Source of the DNA: Nitzschia sp. pyKryTriq1
Lineage: Eukaryota > Bacillariophyta > Bacillariophyceae > Bacillariales > Bacillariaceae
Reading direction: 5' to 3'
Assembly: GCA_956465555.1 (NCBI GenBank)
Contig: OY101129.1
Coordinates: 682,001 to 746,000, forward strand
Length of the DNA stretch: 64,000 nt
The translations under genes and the position numbers were made by a program. Numbering within the stretch: the stretch's first letter is position 1; each line of letters begins with the position of its first letter. The notes under the pieces were generated by a model that was not told where the DNA came from, made no database searches, and saw only the letters and a program-made list of their open reading frames with translations. This document shows positions 63,602 through 64,000 of this stretch, piece by piece.

Positions 63602-64000
63602 ATGTTATCGTCTGTGTTTAGTAAAGCCAAGAGCCCCGCCAACGACGAAGAGGAAAATGTCGTACAAGTAGAAATCATGGATGAGGAGGATGACGACGAT
63701 GGGGAGGAGGAAGTCAACGTACACTTGCACTCGCAAAAATCGTCGTCGGTAGCCCGTACTTGGCAGGAGGCGCACGATCAGTATTGTCGCAAATATGGTC
63801 GGTTACGGGCCACGATCTCAGAGGTGTTGGAGGACTGTCGTCGTAGCAGGAAAACCAAAAACAATGACGACACCGAGGACGACGAGTGGGAAGCTCCTTG
63901 GGCCTTGCCCACCAAAGAACAAGTGGTGACTTCCATAGACTATGACAAACTTGCAGTAGAGCTTTCGCTGTCATCCAACTGTAAGAATGACAGCAGTAGT
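63602..64000 (+). CDS. Acidic hypothetical protein, 3' truncated by the window edge
   Basis: An ATG at 63602 opens a frame of 133 codons that runs off the right edge with no stop. The product starts MLSSVFSKAKSPANDEEEN, has an acidic block (MDEEDDDDGEEE), then SSVARTWQEAHDQYCRKYGRLRATISEVLEDC and another acidic stretch (DDTEDDEWEAPW). The sustained open frame and mixed acidic/helical character support a real gene. The function cannot be told from this part. Confidence 0.65.
   Translation, partial: MLSSVFSKAKSPANDEEENVVQVEIMDEEDDDDGEEEVNVHLHSQKSSSVARTWQEAHDQYCRKYGRLRATISEVLEDCRRSRKTKNNDDTEDDEWEAPWALPTKEQVVTSIDYDKLAVELSLSSNCKNDSSS

Overview
The window reads as nuclear DNA of a diatom or close relative (a photosynthetic stramenopile with a secondary plastid). 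It has single-gene transcription units on both strands and few, short GT-AG introns (about 80-235 bp). Four products (PPR protein, alanyl-tRNA synthetase, VTT-family membrane protein, NicO-type transporter) begin with a signal peptide ending in an A|F site of the 'ASAFAP' type, the plastid import signature of diatoms. No prokaryotic operon logic, rRNA, CRISPR array or recognisable tRNA was seen. The species cannot be named from the sequence alone.

Layout. 1-9.3 kb: 5'-truncated DUF1800-DUF1501 fusion, otubain deubiquitinase, ABCG half-transporter, HAD phosphatase. 9.9-19.2 kb: plastid PPR protein, BTB-like protein, secreted Cys-rich membrane protein, secreted dirigent-like protein with a silaffin-like Lys/Ser/Gly tract, GT61 glycosyltransferase. 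19.9-23.3 kb: intronless 1060-residue transposase-like ORF followed closely by a 125-bp near-perfect palindrome. 24.4-36.7 kb: front-end fatty acid desaturase, hypothetical protein, alanyl-tRNA synthetase, FAD oxidoreductase-cyclopropane fatty acid synthase fusion, S28 peptidase. 38-57 kb: three dispersed paralogues of an unrecognised family (38.0, 44.9 and 56.4 kb), interleaved with a class IV HDAC, a UBE2Q-like E2, ornithine decarboxylase with a large insertion, the VTT protein, pyruvate kinase and small hypothetical proteins. 58-64 kb: NicO-type transporter, chromate transporter and a gene running off the right edge.

The genes are mostly independent housekeeping or accessory genes and do not form one pathway. 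Loose themes are lipid modification (desaturase, cyclopropane synthase), ubiquitin handling (otubain, UBE2Q-like), metal or oxyanion transport (NicO, CHR) and possibly cell-wall/silica biology (ornithine decarboxylase for polyamines, dirigent-like protein with a Lys/Ser/Gly tract); the last is inference.

The most unusual signals are the 125-bp palindrome beside the transposase-like gene, the three-member paralogue family, and dense GTAC-rich palindromic tracts in nearly every intergenic space (26 GTAC tetramers in 328 bp at 44.2-44.5 kb).
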